From the NCBI GenBank assembly GCA_000469685.2, contig LS997564.1, positions 4,356,940 to 4,420,939 of the forward strand: a stretch of 64,000 nucleotides of DNA, read 5' to 3'. A model generated the notes under the pieces. The model saw only the letters and a list, made by a program, of their open reading frames with translations. It searched no databases and was not told where the DNA came from. The stretch is from Haemonchus contortus (Eukaryota; Nematoda; Chromadorea; Rhabditida; Trichostrongylidae). Below, piece after piece: positions 24,193 to 37,093 of the stretch; within the stretch, counting starts at the first letter, position 1, and each line of letters opens with the position of its first letter. A program made the translations under genes and the position numbers.

Positions 24193-24956
24193 TCTGCTCG
24201 TTTTCTGCATGCAAACCTCTCTTTCTCAACTGATCACCTGCCACCACCTTACTAAAGTGCGAGAGCAAATAACTCTGAAGGGAAGTGTAGTACTGTAAGA
24301 AATTTCCCATTTGGGATACAATCAGCTGAAAATAAAAGTCCTCTGTGACAGTCTGAAAGGGAGTTAGGGTAGGGGTGCAGTGGTGCAGCGACTGGACACC
24401 GACCGAATGAAGTTGACGAAAAGGTCGACGAAGAAAAGTTTCAAAAAAACCCTAGTCATTTTTAAACATGCTCCTTTTTTTGCTCTATATGTGTTTGCAG
24501 CATCTAGGATTCACTTTTGGTGAAGAATTGATGTTCAGAGCGGAACCGGCAGGTAGCAGAAGGTCATTTACATGAACGATGCGACGAAGGAAGGAAATCA
24601 AATAAAACTGTAATGCAAGGCAATTGTGAAACTAAAAACGACTTGGATACGGTGAAGGTTACTGGCAAGAAGATGCGAACAACCTGCTTGAAGTACCTGC
24701 CTGTGAGGTGAATGAATACGTTGGCGACGACCGATCAGATCCATTTCATTCCCAAGGACGCTGTCGGTCGCGAAAATTTCTGAATGCATTCATACCTCGT
24801 TGCCATTCTCATAAGGACCGAACCAAATTCGGGGAGAGGCCTCTTTTGGATCCGATAATGATCTCATGAAGGCCATCGCAATCCATTCAACTGAGCAATT
24901 GAATGGGGATCTTAGAGAGACAAAGGGATCCATTACTGGGCACTGGGCCTCACTCT

Positions 24957-25205
24957 AGTGATGGTTTTGTAATTGGGGTTTCCGAATGCAACGAGTACTA
25001 TACATATACTCGTCAAAAGGAACCGATTCATCATCGATTCAACCAGTTTTTGTTGTGCAAGCACGCCAATGACGGTAAATGAGCTCCCGATTTGTTTGAT
25101 GAATGCCCATCAAGTGGGAGTAGTTATGCCAATGAACTTGTGTCCAATTACGGCAACAATCCCCATGAGTAAAGGAATAGATAAAGTTTTTGCGTTGACC
25201 AAGCT
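24957..25205 (-). pseudogene. Possible decayed membrane-protein fragment
   Basis: On the minus strand one frame reads two hydrophobic stretches (IPLLMGIVAVIG and FLLTSICIVLVAFG) around SSFTVIGVLAQQKLVE, with an in-frame TGA between. The composition is membrane-like, but I cannot name a family, and no flanking exon was found. It could be chance. Confidence 0.2.
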
Positions 25206-26882
25206 CGATTCTGTTCAAATTTCAATCAAGATAGCACTTCGTTTTTGCTTTTCGAGCCATCGACCGGCTTCAGGAGTAGGCCACGTACAGCACCAACAAT
25301 CCAGCACAGGGGAGGAGCTCCAAATGGCGTGGGCGGGAACGAAAACCCATCCAGATCCATCTCTACCATACTACCAACTTAGTCCACCGTCCATCGATTT
25401 TCAGAAAAACCTGAATAGTAAAGTCGAAGGCTTCAACGAGGTAGGAAGTAGCAGTTCCTATCCCTTTTAGCCATATGTATATCCATCAATTTCATGGCTA
25501 GAGGTAAACAAAAACCAAAAGTAGATGAGAAAAAGGAGAATATCGGAAAAAGTAAAGAGTAAGGGGCTTGAAACGCTTGGGTTACTGTGTTGGATAACTT
25601 GTGCAAAACCTTGAAATCCTGTGCAGATTCATGGGCTATCCTTAACCGTCCAAGCTCAGCTGAAGGGGTCGAATAGAGGCTTTATCACCTACAGCTCCGA
25701 ACCCATTATTTCTAGAAAATTCCACCGCTAGACCTGTTTGCAGGGTTGTCGACAATAGAGACACGTTCATCAGATATCAGATACGCTTAAGAAAATCTCG
25801 TTTGGTGCGGATCAGAACGTTAAGGGATGGATTAGATGATTGAACGATTGAAATAGGTATGTTGAAGAATAGGAAGTGTTCGTCGACCGAGAAATTCAGG
25901 TTCTGATTGACATCCAATAAAATCAGTCACTTCAAATAACTATTAATAATAATCATCTGTAAAGGTACCAGTTCACAACATTAGAAACCTTTTCAAAATA
26001 ACTTCTCTCAGAGGGAGAAGTACAAGTCTATAGAACGTCTTCGGAGGGGTTTCCGGTCTTCATAATTCATAATCCGGCCCCTAGACTATCACTGACGGAA
26101 AGGCTACAGGTGAAAGCAAGAATTCGAGCCGAACCACAATTTTGCCGTCCATTCTGCAGTGACGTTCGTCGGAAGAGAAGGAGGATGTTTAGTGGGGTTA
26201 CAGACCATTCCCTATGGGATCAAGGTAGGGGAAAGTGCAATTTCCCCAAATAAGAACAGTTCGCATGTCAACGAAAAGGGGCATCTGCGGGCTTTCATTT
26301 CCAGAGAACCCTTTTCTGATGCCTTCACCCCATTCGGGTATCCCTGCCTTAAGAGTGCTTGAGATTGAAAACTTCGAAGAAAAGCTATAAAGTATCGCTA
26401 TTTGAAAGGTACTGGCGCTTGGATTCTACCCACTCACTTACAGGGAACTGCTAAGAGAAGGGCCACGAAACAGTGGGATTCCCAGGGAGGCATACTCCCC
26501 AATGACGTGATAAAAAGCGACAACCACAATTTTTGTAAGTTCCGATGCAGCGCGATAAGATGAATACATGAAAAACGTGCAGACGTCGACGTCGACCACG
26601 ACGACGCCGCAGTGCAGCGCAGTGTGCAGTGTGTGGTGGTGAATATGGTGGAATAAAACTAGTTTGTGTGCGTGTGTCTGTGTGATGAAGAACAATATAG
26701 TGATTTGCTACACTAGAGAAGCGGCCACGGCTACTACCTGAAGGTAATACAGTGGGTACAATACCGATCAGGCCTGATTTTCGGTTATATAGACTCAGAG
26801 ATCCAGCTGAATTTACTCCTCTTGTGATCAGATCCCGAGCACCAATCGGTCCATCTAATAATTACTCAGTATGGTATGTTGA

Positions 26883-27068
26883 AGGGCGAAGGTGGTGTAG
26901 TGCCAAGTTTTCCACTATTGCATGTATGGTTCGAGGATCGAATCCTCCATTGGTATCCACCCCCGGCCAACCGAGCCTTCCATCTTTCCTGGTTTCATTA
27001 TTACTCGGTACAAGACAGGGGATAAAGCCACTTATATTTGTTGTCCCTCGCAAGCCATTGTATAGACC
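26883..27068 (+). mobile_element. SINE-like repeat, copy 2 (best tRNA-like head)
   Basis: The head reads GGTGGTGTAGTGCCAAG (A-box-like), and the B-box-like GGTTCGAGGATCGAATCC sits about 35 nt later. The conserved body follows: CCAACCGAGCCTTCCATC, GATAAAGCCACTTATA, GCCATTGTATAGACC. This is the architecture of a tRNA-derived SINE. Confidence 0.7.
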
Positions 27069-28351
27069 AGAGAAAGTAAGGGGAAAGGTATTGTTTAAGA
27101 CCCTTTTTGGCTCCGTTCTTTTTCTCATGATCTGGTAGGTCCTAGTTGTGAATGGTATCATCACCAGCCCATATTGCATAGGTGCAGGTTCTTTTGTCGC
27201 CTGACGGCCAATATTCCGAGCAGGCAGCCGGTGGACTTGCCTAGGCTGAATTTATGGCTTATTTTGAACAGGGGGATTGATTCAGTCATCTCAGACTGTG
27301 TTGTACTTGAGTATCAAGAGAGGACAAAAAGAGCTTCATGAACTCAGGACGCTGATTCAATGGCCGTCCAGGTAGACTTGGCCTTGATTTCTTCCTTATC
27401 CCCTTCAGAACGGAACCCCCCCCCCCCCCTTGCCGAATTTTTTGACCCGCTGTTTGGTCCTAGGGTGATTGCTGTTTGGCGACGATGTGCTTACTTCGCA
27501 TCTCACTCGTCTTTTACTCTACTGATCTAGAAGCCAGAGACGGCTCTATGGATGGGGTGGGAATGGCACTCCGGAGGAGAATTCTGATGACTTATCGGTT
27601 CCCTTCCATTTCTAGGTCCACGTTTTAGACTCACAAATAATTTTTTACTTGTTTATTGTTGGATTGTTTACTTCCTTGTATGCGCTGCCATATACTGATT
27701 TTGGGGTCTGTTCTCCCAAAATAGCCCGTTCAAAATCACATCATCTCCAGGTAACGATAGAGAAGACTTAGGTGGAGGTACCCTCCTAATGGCAATCAAT
27801 AGGGCAATGTAAGGCATGGCCACATTACAACATGATCAGTCTGGCAAACAAGCATCTGAACCATCAATCACTGGTCGCTCTATAACCGAGAAATGGGACC
27901 CTAACGAGCCAATGCCTACGACCGTGAACCATCGTAGTTTTAAATAGTTCCCTTGTGAATACGACGAACAAACCCGTCATCTTCCAAGAGAAACGATGGA
28001 TGATCGAGAACATTTTCCTCATCAAGTACCAAAAGTACTAAGAAGGTATACTTGAAGGCAGTTCCACTGGCCACAACCTCCTCCATGAGCAAAAATCAGC
28101 GGGAAAGTTGGGCCTGTAGAGTGCATTCCACAAGATTCCACAAGGAGGACATGAAAATTCTTGCCCAGGCTGAAGGAGCCTTTCGGGATGAATGCGCTGA
28201 CTTATATGTCCGCAATTCCACGGGTTACTGGATAGGGCAGTTATGGTCAGGTAATTCAAACGCCATCAAGAATACAAGTCGAATTGTGGTCGCATAGCAA
28301 AATGTGTACAATCGATACCAGAAGTCCAATCAATTACTCTTATCTATATGG

Positions 28352-28550
28352 AGCGACGTTGGTGTAATGACAAGTAACGCCCTATCTTCCACGCATGCTC
28401 CACGGCCCGATTACAGAATCGATACTCGCCCAGCCAACCAGGCTTTCCATCCCTCTGGGGTCGTTTAGGTGGTACCAGACTAGCCTGGAAGGGTGAAACC
28501 ACTGATGTATACAACGACTGGCCAGGTCGTTCTATTGACCATACATACAT
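28352..28550 (+). mobile_element. SINE-like repeat, copy 3
   Basis: GTTGGTGTAATGACAAG forms the head. CAGCCAACCAGGCTTTCCAT, GGTACCAGACTAGCCTGG and CTGATGTATACAACGACTGG form the body. It aligns with the copies at 22950 and 26883. Confidence 0.65.
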
Positions 28551-28850
28551 TTGAACCGGCATAGAGATTCTGAATGAAAGTGGAATGCGAAGCAGATCTC
28601 AAAAATTGGATTGTTGGTTCTCTCAGCGAATGGGAGGCAGTTGAACGTCAAGGTTCCTGCACAACACCACATGCATTTAGAAGATTTTCAGCGATATTCC
28701 TCTTGCGAAATGCTGATGGTAGCTGCTAATCGGTCACTAACTTGAGCGGTTTTCATGAAGGGAATCAGTTTTTTTCGATTGACGATGTCGAGAATCGTGT
28801 CGAACTCTGAGCATTTTCGTCTCATCGATAGAGGGTCATTGGACAAGCAC

Positions 28851-29097
28851 GGGAGACGGGCGTTAGGAACGTTTCTGGGTAATCGATTTGCCGCACGCGG
28901 TTGTCGCGGACCACTCATTCGCCGTTATTACAGCTCTAACGTTCTTCATACAGCTCAATCATTATTTTAGGCATAATTCTACTATTAGTACTTTTGTTCT
29001 TGTATTTCTTACCTACTGCTGCATCCTGCTACATTCCTTCGCGCGCGACGCCCCTATCACCGCGACGCGACCATTTCGTTCCTAACGCACCACACCC
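28851..29097 (-). mobile_element. MITE family M1, copy 2 (inverted)
   Basis: About 247 bp in the opposite orientation to copy 1. It begins GGGAGACGGGCGTTAGGAAC and ends CGTTCCTAACGCACCACACC. The internal sequence, including the CGCGACGCGACCATT block, matches the other copies closely. Confidence 0.85.
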
Positions 29098-29211
29098 GAC
29101 AAGCCTAACCAAACGGAGTAATTCGAAGCCTAGCGCAACCGGTATACTTATACAACAATAGCCACCACATTATTTTTGTAGAAAAAATCGAAAAGTGCCT
29201 TTAGGTTCGGT

Positions 29212-29273
29212 ATGACGATCGAAAGTAATGGTCAGCAACAACCTTCTGCTTCAAACTATGAAAACCCATTGAG
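29212..29273 (+). other. Possible lone first exon
   Basis: After TTTAG an ATG follows within about 10 nt, opening a 20-codon frame (MTIESNGQQQPSASNYENPL) that ends at a strong GAG|GTAAGT donor. No following exon could be found in the plus strand before 32.5 kb. The family is unknown. Confidence 0.25.
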
Positions 29274-31704
29274 GTAAGTCCGTCCAAAAACAAAAATTCT
29301 TTACTACTATGAGAGAGTGCTCGAATGGCGAATGTGGTCATCGGAGCAGTTCACCGTATTGGCTTGAGTTTCTTATCTATACGTCAATCTTGATTACAAA
29401 CTTGCGCCCCTGTATAGCACGTGTACGGATCGGGCATCGGAACGACATGTCTCTGAACCTGCCATTCCACATTATACTCACACTATACCAACTTCAAACA
29501 ATTTATTGAACCCGTGGCTGGGGGTTCAAGGGGTATAGGCGTGTAATTTGCTATTACAATATTAAAATTTAACTTCTAACAGTTCTATCTTATCCCTTTA
29601 CCCCTCCCAATTCCACATGGTGCCCTCCCTCTTTGTAACCAAGTCAGCAACCCAAGTTTGAAGTCATTGTGGACCACCCAAGATTCAAAGTTGGAATCAG
29701 TGGCGACTTGCTATGGTAAACCCGGCCCGGAAAGATTGTCTTCCGGAGTAGGTTAGTCAGTTGTTGAAACTTTTCTTAGCGATCGCTACTCTTGACCTGG
29801 TTCCAATATCGAAGTTGAAGTTGACAGCCGCGAAAAAATGGCTAGGCAACAAAATTTTCATAAATATATTCATAATGATAATGAAGTCGTCGTTGCAAAT
29901 CCTTGAGATGAGCCACGTATTTGACTTAGGCTCGAAAAATTCTTCCATTTCATTCTCCCAAGTTTTTCTGGTTCGAAGGGTGCCTATAGTCAAAGCCATC
30001 TTACGCTTTTTTCCATTATTAAGCAAGAATGTGGACCGATTGATTTGATTGGTTCGTCAAACCGAATTCTGCATATTCGAGGGATTAAGCCATCTATGGC
30101 ATTTCTGATGATTACAAGGATTGGCGTTGATGAGATTCAAACCAAACAGCCGCTGTAACTAGCATACAGCGCCTCCTTCCACAACACCATCCCTCAAAAT
30201 GTTTCTAGAACATTCATTTTGCAGTGGTTTGTTACAAATTTGATACACAATCAGAAAGGCAGAGAAAAAGGTCCGCTTAGAAATGAGTAGCAGTAGGTAC
30301 CGCTCTCTTTGAATCTGTATGATGAAAGTAAGACGAAAAGTCCGTCTGTGCGACAAAGTGCAGGTATACCTACGTCTAGAGATCGAATTTACCTGCAGGA
30401 GAAGACTGATTCAAAAAAACTTCTCGAGTACCCTTAAATATGCAAAATGGGCTCTCTAAAAGTTCATAGCTCGCTTTGGAAACTTTAATAGAACACGCTA
30501 GATGAAAAAGAGCGAAGTTTATGTACACGGGTAGACAGATAATAGATGGAAGTAGGACAAGTCTTTTAAGGAACCCATTATGAACAGGGAAGGAAGAAAT
30601 TTCGCGAACGAAAAGGGTGGCGAACGGTTGTGCGATCGATCTCGTCGTCCGTCGTCGTTGATGATGGTGGTGGTGGTGGCGGTCGGCCTTGGAAAGGAGG
30701 TCGAGCCGGCGTCTAACCCGAACAATTATTATTATAAAACAAATGACACTAAGATATCCGGATCAATGGAGAACTAGTAGAGGATCCTACAAGTATATGC
30801 AGAACAAGATCCTTCTATTTTTTCAATGGGCCCTCTTCCCTGAAGAAAAAAGAAGGCTCCGAAAGAGAGTAGTATGCTGCGGAAGTACATGAAAAGTTCA
30901 CCTACACGTTGTCTGTCACTGGAACATGACAAAGTGTACAGGAGGGGGAGGGGGGAGCAGGAAATGACGCCGATCACGTTCATGCACCACTGATTTGGCT
31001 GCTAATTACTGCAACCAGTTTCCAGGGAGTTTTTGTAACGTAGACCGCTCTTTTGCTGAGCAAATCGTTCTGAATTCTGGCTGACTGACCTCTTGGGCAG
31101 TTCATATTGAAAAAGTGACGATTGCCGGACGATTTGGAAGGCGAAATCATCGCCGAAACGCCATAATTGGCGTCCGAGTGTGTGGGGTTTTTGTGTTGAA
31201 AGGTGCACAGTGACGGGCGTACGCGACGGACGGACGGACGGTTGGCGAGAGTGGCGTTTCATCAATTTACGGATCAAGGGCGCAACATTAAAGTGCGAAC
31301 TACAGTAGACGTGAAGTAAGTGGCCATTTGACTACTGACTACTGCAGACACCGAGGCGATTCAATGCCTCCCAGATAGCCGAGGAATTGTTGATCGTTCA
31401 AAGTTTTCCTTTTCTCCTTTCCTCGCCTTAGAAATCATATGAAAGAGTAAACCGGTTGTCAAATGGTCGATTTCAAAAACCTAAGCTGCCAATATTGATT
31501 CAGAATGATATACCGATCATTTTACGGTCGAGGTTTCCTTTAGCAAAAATTTTTGTAGCACTTGAGATCGTCCTTAAAGGTTTTTATTCGAAATGCTCAA
31601 GTATAGATTGGGAATAGTTTATCGGTAGTGAAGAAAGCGAGAGGATTCGCCTATCTCGAGAAAAATAGGGAAGGGGAAATGGCTCCTCAAAAGTAGGGGA
31701 AACA

Positions 31705-32085
31705 GAGGTTGGACGAGATTGCCGTGACGGGAATAACATGGAAGGGGTATTCGGACGAGATTTCAGTTATTGCAATTGCACAAAGAGCTGACTACGTCAA
31801 GCCAGAAGTGTAAAGGACAGTCTTCCACTATCGCTATGGGTCATGACAAGTTGTTTGAAATGCTTACATGGGTTCCCTTGTGATCGGTGCAGCCTCTACA
31901 ATGCCGGTGAAACTCGTCCGAGGATACACACGGGCCAATCTTTGAGCTTTTAGAACTCCCTAACTAGGCCTTTTTTCGACCTAATAGTGCCAGATATGGT
32001 AAACGCGGGGGCCTCAAATTCGTCCTAAGGGGAATCTCAGAAACTATTTTTTCGTGAATTGTGCCTTTGAACCATTACGAGAAAA
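31705..32085 (+). repeat. Dispersed ~400-bp repeat, copy 3
   Basis: Shares AACATGGAAGGGGTATTCGG, TATCGCTATGGGTCATGAC, GTGAAACTCGTCCG and the tail GTGAATTGTGCCTTTGA with the copies at 13060 and 19955. Confidence 0.65.
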
Positions 32086-32924
32086 GTGGCCACGTGAAGC
32101 ATGTAGTAAGGGTCAGTAATGCTTCTCCTCGCATTCCGGTGCCAGCCACGGGCATCTTAATGGCTTGTATGATCCCGGTACATTAGAGTTCAGGCCACTG
32201 GAGCCCAAACATGAATGCAGTGTTTTTTCGACACTACGACATTATGCTCTCTATGCAAGGGGACAAGAATGGGTTCGGAGAGCAACCGTATGAGATGAAG
32301 AGAAGGCGAAATTCGTTCAAGAGGAACACTGTGAATCGCTGACTGGCACAATACCTGAGCAATAAAGGGCTGTCAGTTGGCTTATTGCGCCCCTCCAGTA
32401 TGCTACAACCCATGATCGAAGACTAATCTTGCGCCGGTCACTTTTCTTCATAAAGCCCATCACAGGAATGAAATTTTACTACAAAAAGCTGCCGGCTATG
32501 CCTCTTAACAGCATCTCACATCAGTCCCTCTAGGGAACAATGGTGGAACGTTCCATGTCCTGCTGCTGCCCGCTTACTCTCCCTTCCACTATTTCTATGG
32601 GCGTCTCTCATCATAGTAAAATATCCTATTTTTGCAAGCGATCAATAGAAATCAGGACAGCAACCAGTTCTGGGCAATTTGCAGGATATTGGCAAGTTGG
32701 AAGTCTGCAAATCTGTTGCACGGAGATGGAAAATCACGGAGCTCAAGTTTATTTCGATAGGATAGTTGTATTGATCCGATAGAGTAAAACTGAGCTTCAA
32801 TATTTAGAAATGGGAAGGTAGTAACTATTGAATTAAAGCAATAATAAAAAAAAACAAAGCAAGTATTCAGAAAATATACATTACAGCACATTGATTTAAA
32901 AATGAAAACGAATATACTATACTA

Positions 32925-35900
32925 TTAATCTGACAATGACAATGAATTGAGGTCTCGAACCACTGGTTCTAAGTCGTCAAGGCCCGTAGAGACATTTTGC
33001 ACAGCTTCAACGAATGAAGCGGCTTGTGCATGGAAAAGCATTTGAGCTTCACGGTACTGGAAAAATATAGAGTTCAATGAAGATAATACGCAATAAAATG
33101 AAAAAAAATCAAAAAAATCTTTACTAATGGGCGCTATGTCACAACTTCACTCAAAAATCCGGTAAGAACCGGCACCAAACGGTTATGGTCCAGCGAAAAT
33201 GTCAAGGGTGATGCCTTATGTGATGACTTTCAGCAGAGCCGTCGGGTCCCACTAAGAAATACCATCATGAAACTCGAAACTAACCTTTCTCAGAAGCTCG
33301 ACGAATCGCCTTCGAAGTTCTAAACAATATTCGCGTGCGCGTTTGGTCTCATCTGTTCTTTCGTTGCGCAATCGAACCATTTCCTTTTGTAGTTGTGCAG
33401 ACTCGTCCCGAATCACGGAAGCATTTTCTCGCAATTCCTTTATGGTACTGAAACTATCGGGTTGAGGACAATCAACTTCTATCATAAGAATGCTTAGGAA
33501 ATTAAGATAAGATTGCTCACGAAATTGATAATAATGGACGGGTGGTCAGACACAAACTCTATTACAGGCACTTACTTCGTCAGTTCCATTTTCTTCAGCT
33601 TCAAATCTTGAAGCCTTGAACTGTATGCTTCCAGAGCACGCCTGTGGCTTATCTCTTCCTCCTGACCTGATTTCACCAGTCTCTGTAAGTATAATGCTAT
33701 ATCTAAATTGGGCAAGGAGACAACTTTATTACAATACTATCCAAAAAGAAGCACGAAGATATCTTGCAAATAAGCCATTAATTTAATACTAACGTTTAAT
33801 GCTTCCTCTTTTCGCATTTTATACTTGTTTGCTTCGGCCACCTGTTCCAGGGCATTTGCGCATTCGTGATCCAGAACTTCTACATCAGCCTGGAACAATA
33901 TGGGCGATTCATAACTTGACAATCCTAGCATTACACGATCACATGCTAACTGATAGTTGGCAACAGAACTACCTGAAAACTGCGAAGACGTTCGAGCTCT
34001 TTAAAACGCTCGTCAATCAGCTTCGAAGCTTGCTCGATCACGGACATGCTCGCGTTGTTATTCACAATTCTTTGCCTAAAATGTGTTTAAAAACATCGCT
34101 AGGATATTTCAAACACAATAGTTTCCCTAATTTAAAAGGCCTTGGAAGGATTCACTGATTATGAGGTAATGTCTGAAAGACGTACATTTAGCATGAACTA
34201 TGCCTTTTAACCACGAACCTTTCAGTATCACATTGTTCTTGAAGACGCTTGATTTGCTCACGCTGCTCGTCGACATCATTACGAACTCGTTCAGGAGATT
34301 TCACAATGGCTTTAGAATGATGTTGAATCTCACTTTTGAGTGCCTCTATTTCCGCGAACCCTTTGACCTGACACATCAATTGAACAACTACAAATTACAA
34401 GGTAAGCAATAATTAAAACCATACAATTTCTTGTTTGCCATCTTCGATCAACTTCACAATCTCATCCCTTCGACTTTCACTCGCTTGAGCTTCTTTCATC
34501 AATTCGGTGAGAATAGCATTTTTCTTACCGCTTTCAGCTAGAAGCTAAAAAAACGTAGGAAGTAATGATGAAAGGAAGCTATTTTCGAAGAATTCACCCC
34601 ATTCTCTTTCCTTTTTCGACTATCTCGCTCGCTTCGCAGGGCATTTTTTCGTTCTTCTGCAAGACGAACCTTGAAATAAAACTTATAAGAGCAGCCTACC
34701 GCAAAACAGTGACGACGATTGCCGAACAGTTTCAACGTACCTGTTCCATACCCTCCTCTATCACTTTCCGGGCGTTATCGTACTCACTGCTCGTGCTTTC
34801 GAACACTTGTGACGCTTTCTAAAAGCAAAAATGCTTGTAGCTCTCTAAAATTTCTAAAAACTGAGGAAGCTTAGAGCTGGTGAGTAAAAAACAACTTTCA
34901 TAATTACATAATCACTTGTAACCTCTTTAAAATGTACCTGGTAGAAAGTAGTGTAATCTGCAATGATCGAAAAAAGTTTTCGAGTTCTTTTTGGCTGCGG
35001 ATTGATGAGATCACACATAGTGAAGTTCATATTGGGATCACCGAAATCCATGAAGAAACATCGCCTGCAATGGCAGCTGTATTTCAAACCATATGTCATG
35101 TTAACTTTGTTTAGATCATGCACAGAAACCAATTTTATGATTTCCGACACCAATGGCAAATTCTCAACAGTTCTACTCGCTGTAACATCCAAGCCACAGG
35201 TGTAAGATCATTTCTGAAGGGCGGCTTTTGAAAAGAAGGTGTACCGACGTAACAGTCAACAGGTACGCGAGAAATTCGTCATGACACAAATTCCCGTTAT
35301 TTCCACTAATAAGGAGCACTTTAAGGCATTAGTTTTTCTTTCCATTTAATATTACTAAGAGAAGATAATGCGCCTGTAGTCAACTGCTTCTTCATACATA
35401 TTATTAGTATGAAGACTTGAATCGATTTTCGACAAGAAATTAAGCACTATAGGTATAAATATAGGTACAAAAACAATGATGATTGAAAAAATACAATAAT
35501 GTAGGCATAAAAATGGTTTGAAGAAGAAATGTAGGGAAAGAAGCGTTACAGTGTAGTGAACAGGAGAAGTAGTGGTCCGCTTTTCTGGTTCATATCGGCC
35601 ATATCAGGAGAGAATTGACATTCAAATGGTAGTTCATTCAATGATCTTTCCGGGACGTTCATAATTTCCATACAGAAAGCACGGTAAATATTTTGCACTC
35701 TGTCCGGCTGAAATAAAAATCATTAAATTGAGTTATGACTAATGGTACCAGATAAAAAAAAAAAGCTGCTGAGCTTTTTTTGGAAATCGAGCACTGAAAA
35801 ATCACTACGGTAGGAACTGGTGGTCGTACTAAAAAGAACCCGAAACTTACTGAAGGATGTATGATATCTTCAACGTTGATGCCCACTTTGAGGCATGATA

Positions 35901-35943
35901 AAACTTCAACAATAGTACGTGCATCAAGTACGATAGTAGACAT
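32925..35943 (-). CDS. him-10: NUF2-family kinetochore protein (Ndc80 complex subunit)
   Basis: Twelve exons, 5' to 3': 35943-35851, 35707-35550, 35172-34938, 34818-34741, 34669-34598, 34544-34425, 34367-34219, 34075-33973, 33889-33794, 33682-33576, 33492-33285, 33056-32925. They encode about 516 residues. The N-terminal CH-like domain (about 1-160) contains INPQPKRTRKLFSII, the typical NUF2 segment (KAKRTARFLSGII in human). The rest is heptad-rich coiled coil, and it includes the family hallmark KSPERVRNDV (SPEKLKN in human). NUF2 pairs with NDC80 to bind spindle microtubules at kinetochores; the worm orthologue is HIM-10. The start is chosen because ATG 35943 lies 2 nt after an AATTTAG acceptor, a probable trans-splice site. 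An in-frame upstream ATG at 36018 is less likely. The acceptor for the exon starting at 33492 (CCTAAG) was picked to keep phase. The segment VNMTYGLKYSC in exon 3 may be an unspliced intron relic, but no phase-correct splice pair removes it. Confidence 0.85.
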
Positions 35944-35944
35944 A

Positions 35945-35948
35945 CCTA
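35945..35948 (-). promoter_or_regulatory. Probable trans-splice acceptor of the NUF2 gene
   Basis: On the minus strand AATTTAG is followed after 2 nt by the ATG of NUF2. This is a typical nematode spliced-leader acceptor position; which leader is used cannot be seen. Confidence 0.5.
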
Positions 35949-36018
35949 AATTATAGAAAACCTTTCTGATCAATCCTTCAAAGACAAGAAACAGAGGATT
36001 GTTATTGAGTTTGGACAT

Positions 36019-37093
36019 CCGAGTGAAGTAAAACAGTAAAATAGAAGTTGTTTAGAATATTACACAAGGCAGATATGTTTCAGGCTATTCATTGTTAGGA
36101 GTTGTCGAGCACGAGCACCGTTCCTCAGGAGGAATACATCTCATCGTTGGACTTCGGCAATTTCTCCTTCTGCAGCATTTTTCTGGTCACTGTTTTACCT
36201 CGTTGCTTTTTTGAATAGTTTTTTTGCAAGAAATTATGGAAAGAACTGTTTAAAAAAGAGATAGGGAGATAGAGAAGAGAAAAAAGAGAAATACACCTCT
36301 AGCAATACCACAAGCAATATAATAAAGTGAAAAACATTGCTGCAATAGTAACTGATGAACAGGACCACTCCAAATTCTTTTATCTGCAGAGTTGCGATAA
36401 GGTTTCAATCTTTAATGTACATAATGAAAATTCCTGTTGCAAACTTTCCCGCCAAAACAGTTCGGCGTGCGGCTGCGTCACGTTATTTGGCTGGAGCACG
36501 TTATTTCTACCCTTATGATTGTAATTGGAAGAGGCTTTTGGAAGTTGAGATTGGTTTGAGTAGTTCGAGTACCTTCAGCATTACATCAAATCTGTGAAGA
36601 CCATAGAAGGGATAGAAGTACTATGAAAGGAGGGAGATATCCAACATTTGATGAGCCTGAAAAAATTAAATTGAATTTCCATCATTTGTATTTTTCTGGT
36701 AGTTCCTCATATACAATTACTGCTTATGGGGTCGTACCTGCTCTCCTTTAAGTATTGGTATTGTCCCTATCTTTGTGTAAGTTCCTGTTCTGCCCCCTCT
36801 GGTGGTAAGCTCTTGGCAGAAAGCCACTGGCCTGCTCGGGAATTGCGAATACGACACTTTTTTTCGGGGAACACCCTGGAGGTTTGCCCAAGCCCATAAA
36901 CGAAGCGGAAATCGTAAAAATCCTAGAAACGAATTCAATATCGTAGAAAAAAGCTACAAGCGCGTAAAGACTGTTTGCTAAGTGTTTCAGAGACGAGGCG
37001 CAGCTCTGAATTTACGACCTTCTCAGCAATGACACTCAAAAGCATCACGCTTAAAAGCGACTAACCTCGACTGCGACGACCGAGCTTTTCCAG
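36019..37093. other. Divergent intergenic region
   Basis: This separates NUF2 (-) from the mucin-like gene (+), so it should hold both promoters. I see no coding exon or RNA gene. Open frames at 36327-36597 and 36717-36938 have no recognisable features. Confidence 0.5.

Larger units (their letters stand above)
22676..32924. other. Repeat-rich interval without a secure gene
   Basis: This 10-kb interval between the 5' end of GALNT and the 3' end of NUF2 holds two MITE copies, three SINE-like copies, one copy of the ~400-bp repeat, a poly-C tract (27418-27430), a possible lone first exon at 29212 and a decayed membrane-protein-like frame at 24957-25205. No multi-exon gene could be assembled. 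Confidence 0.5.

Noticed and set aside
24598..24789. Minus-strand frame starting MHSEIFATDS with a CAG|GTACTT donor
   Set aside because: No phase-matched partner exon and no family resemblance.
28052..28297. Plus-strand frame with a C-type-lectin-like WIG stretch
   Set aside because: A single short match without the conserved cysteine spacing or neighbouring exons.
29757..30048. Open frames on both strands
   Set aside because: No motif on either strand, and both are equally open. Initially considered as RTE endonuclease, but no key residues were found.
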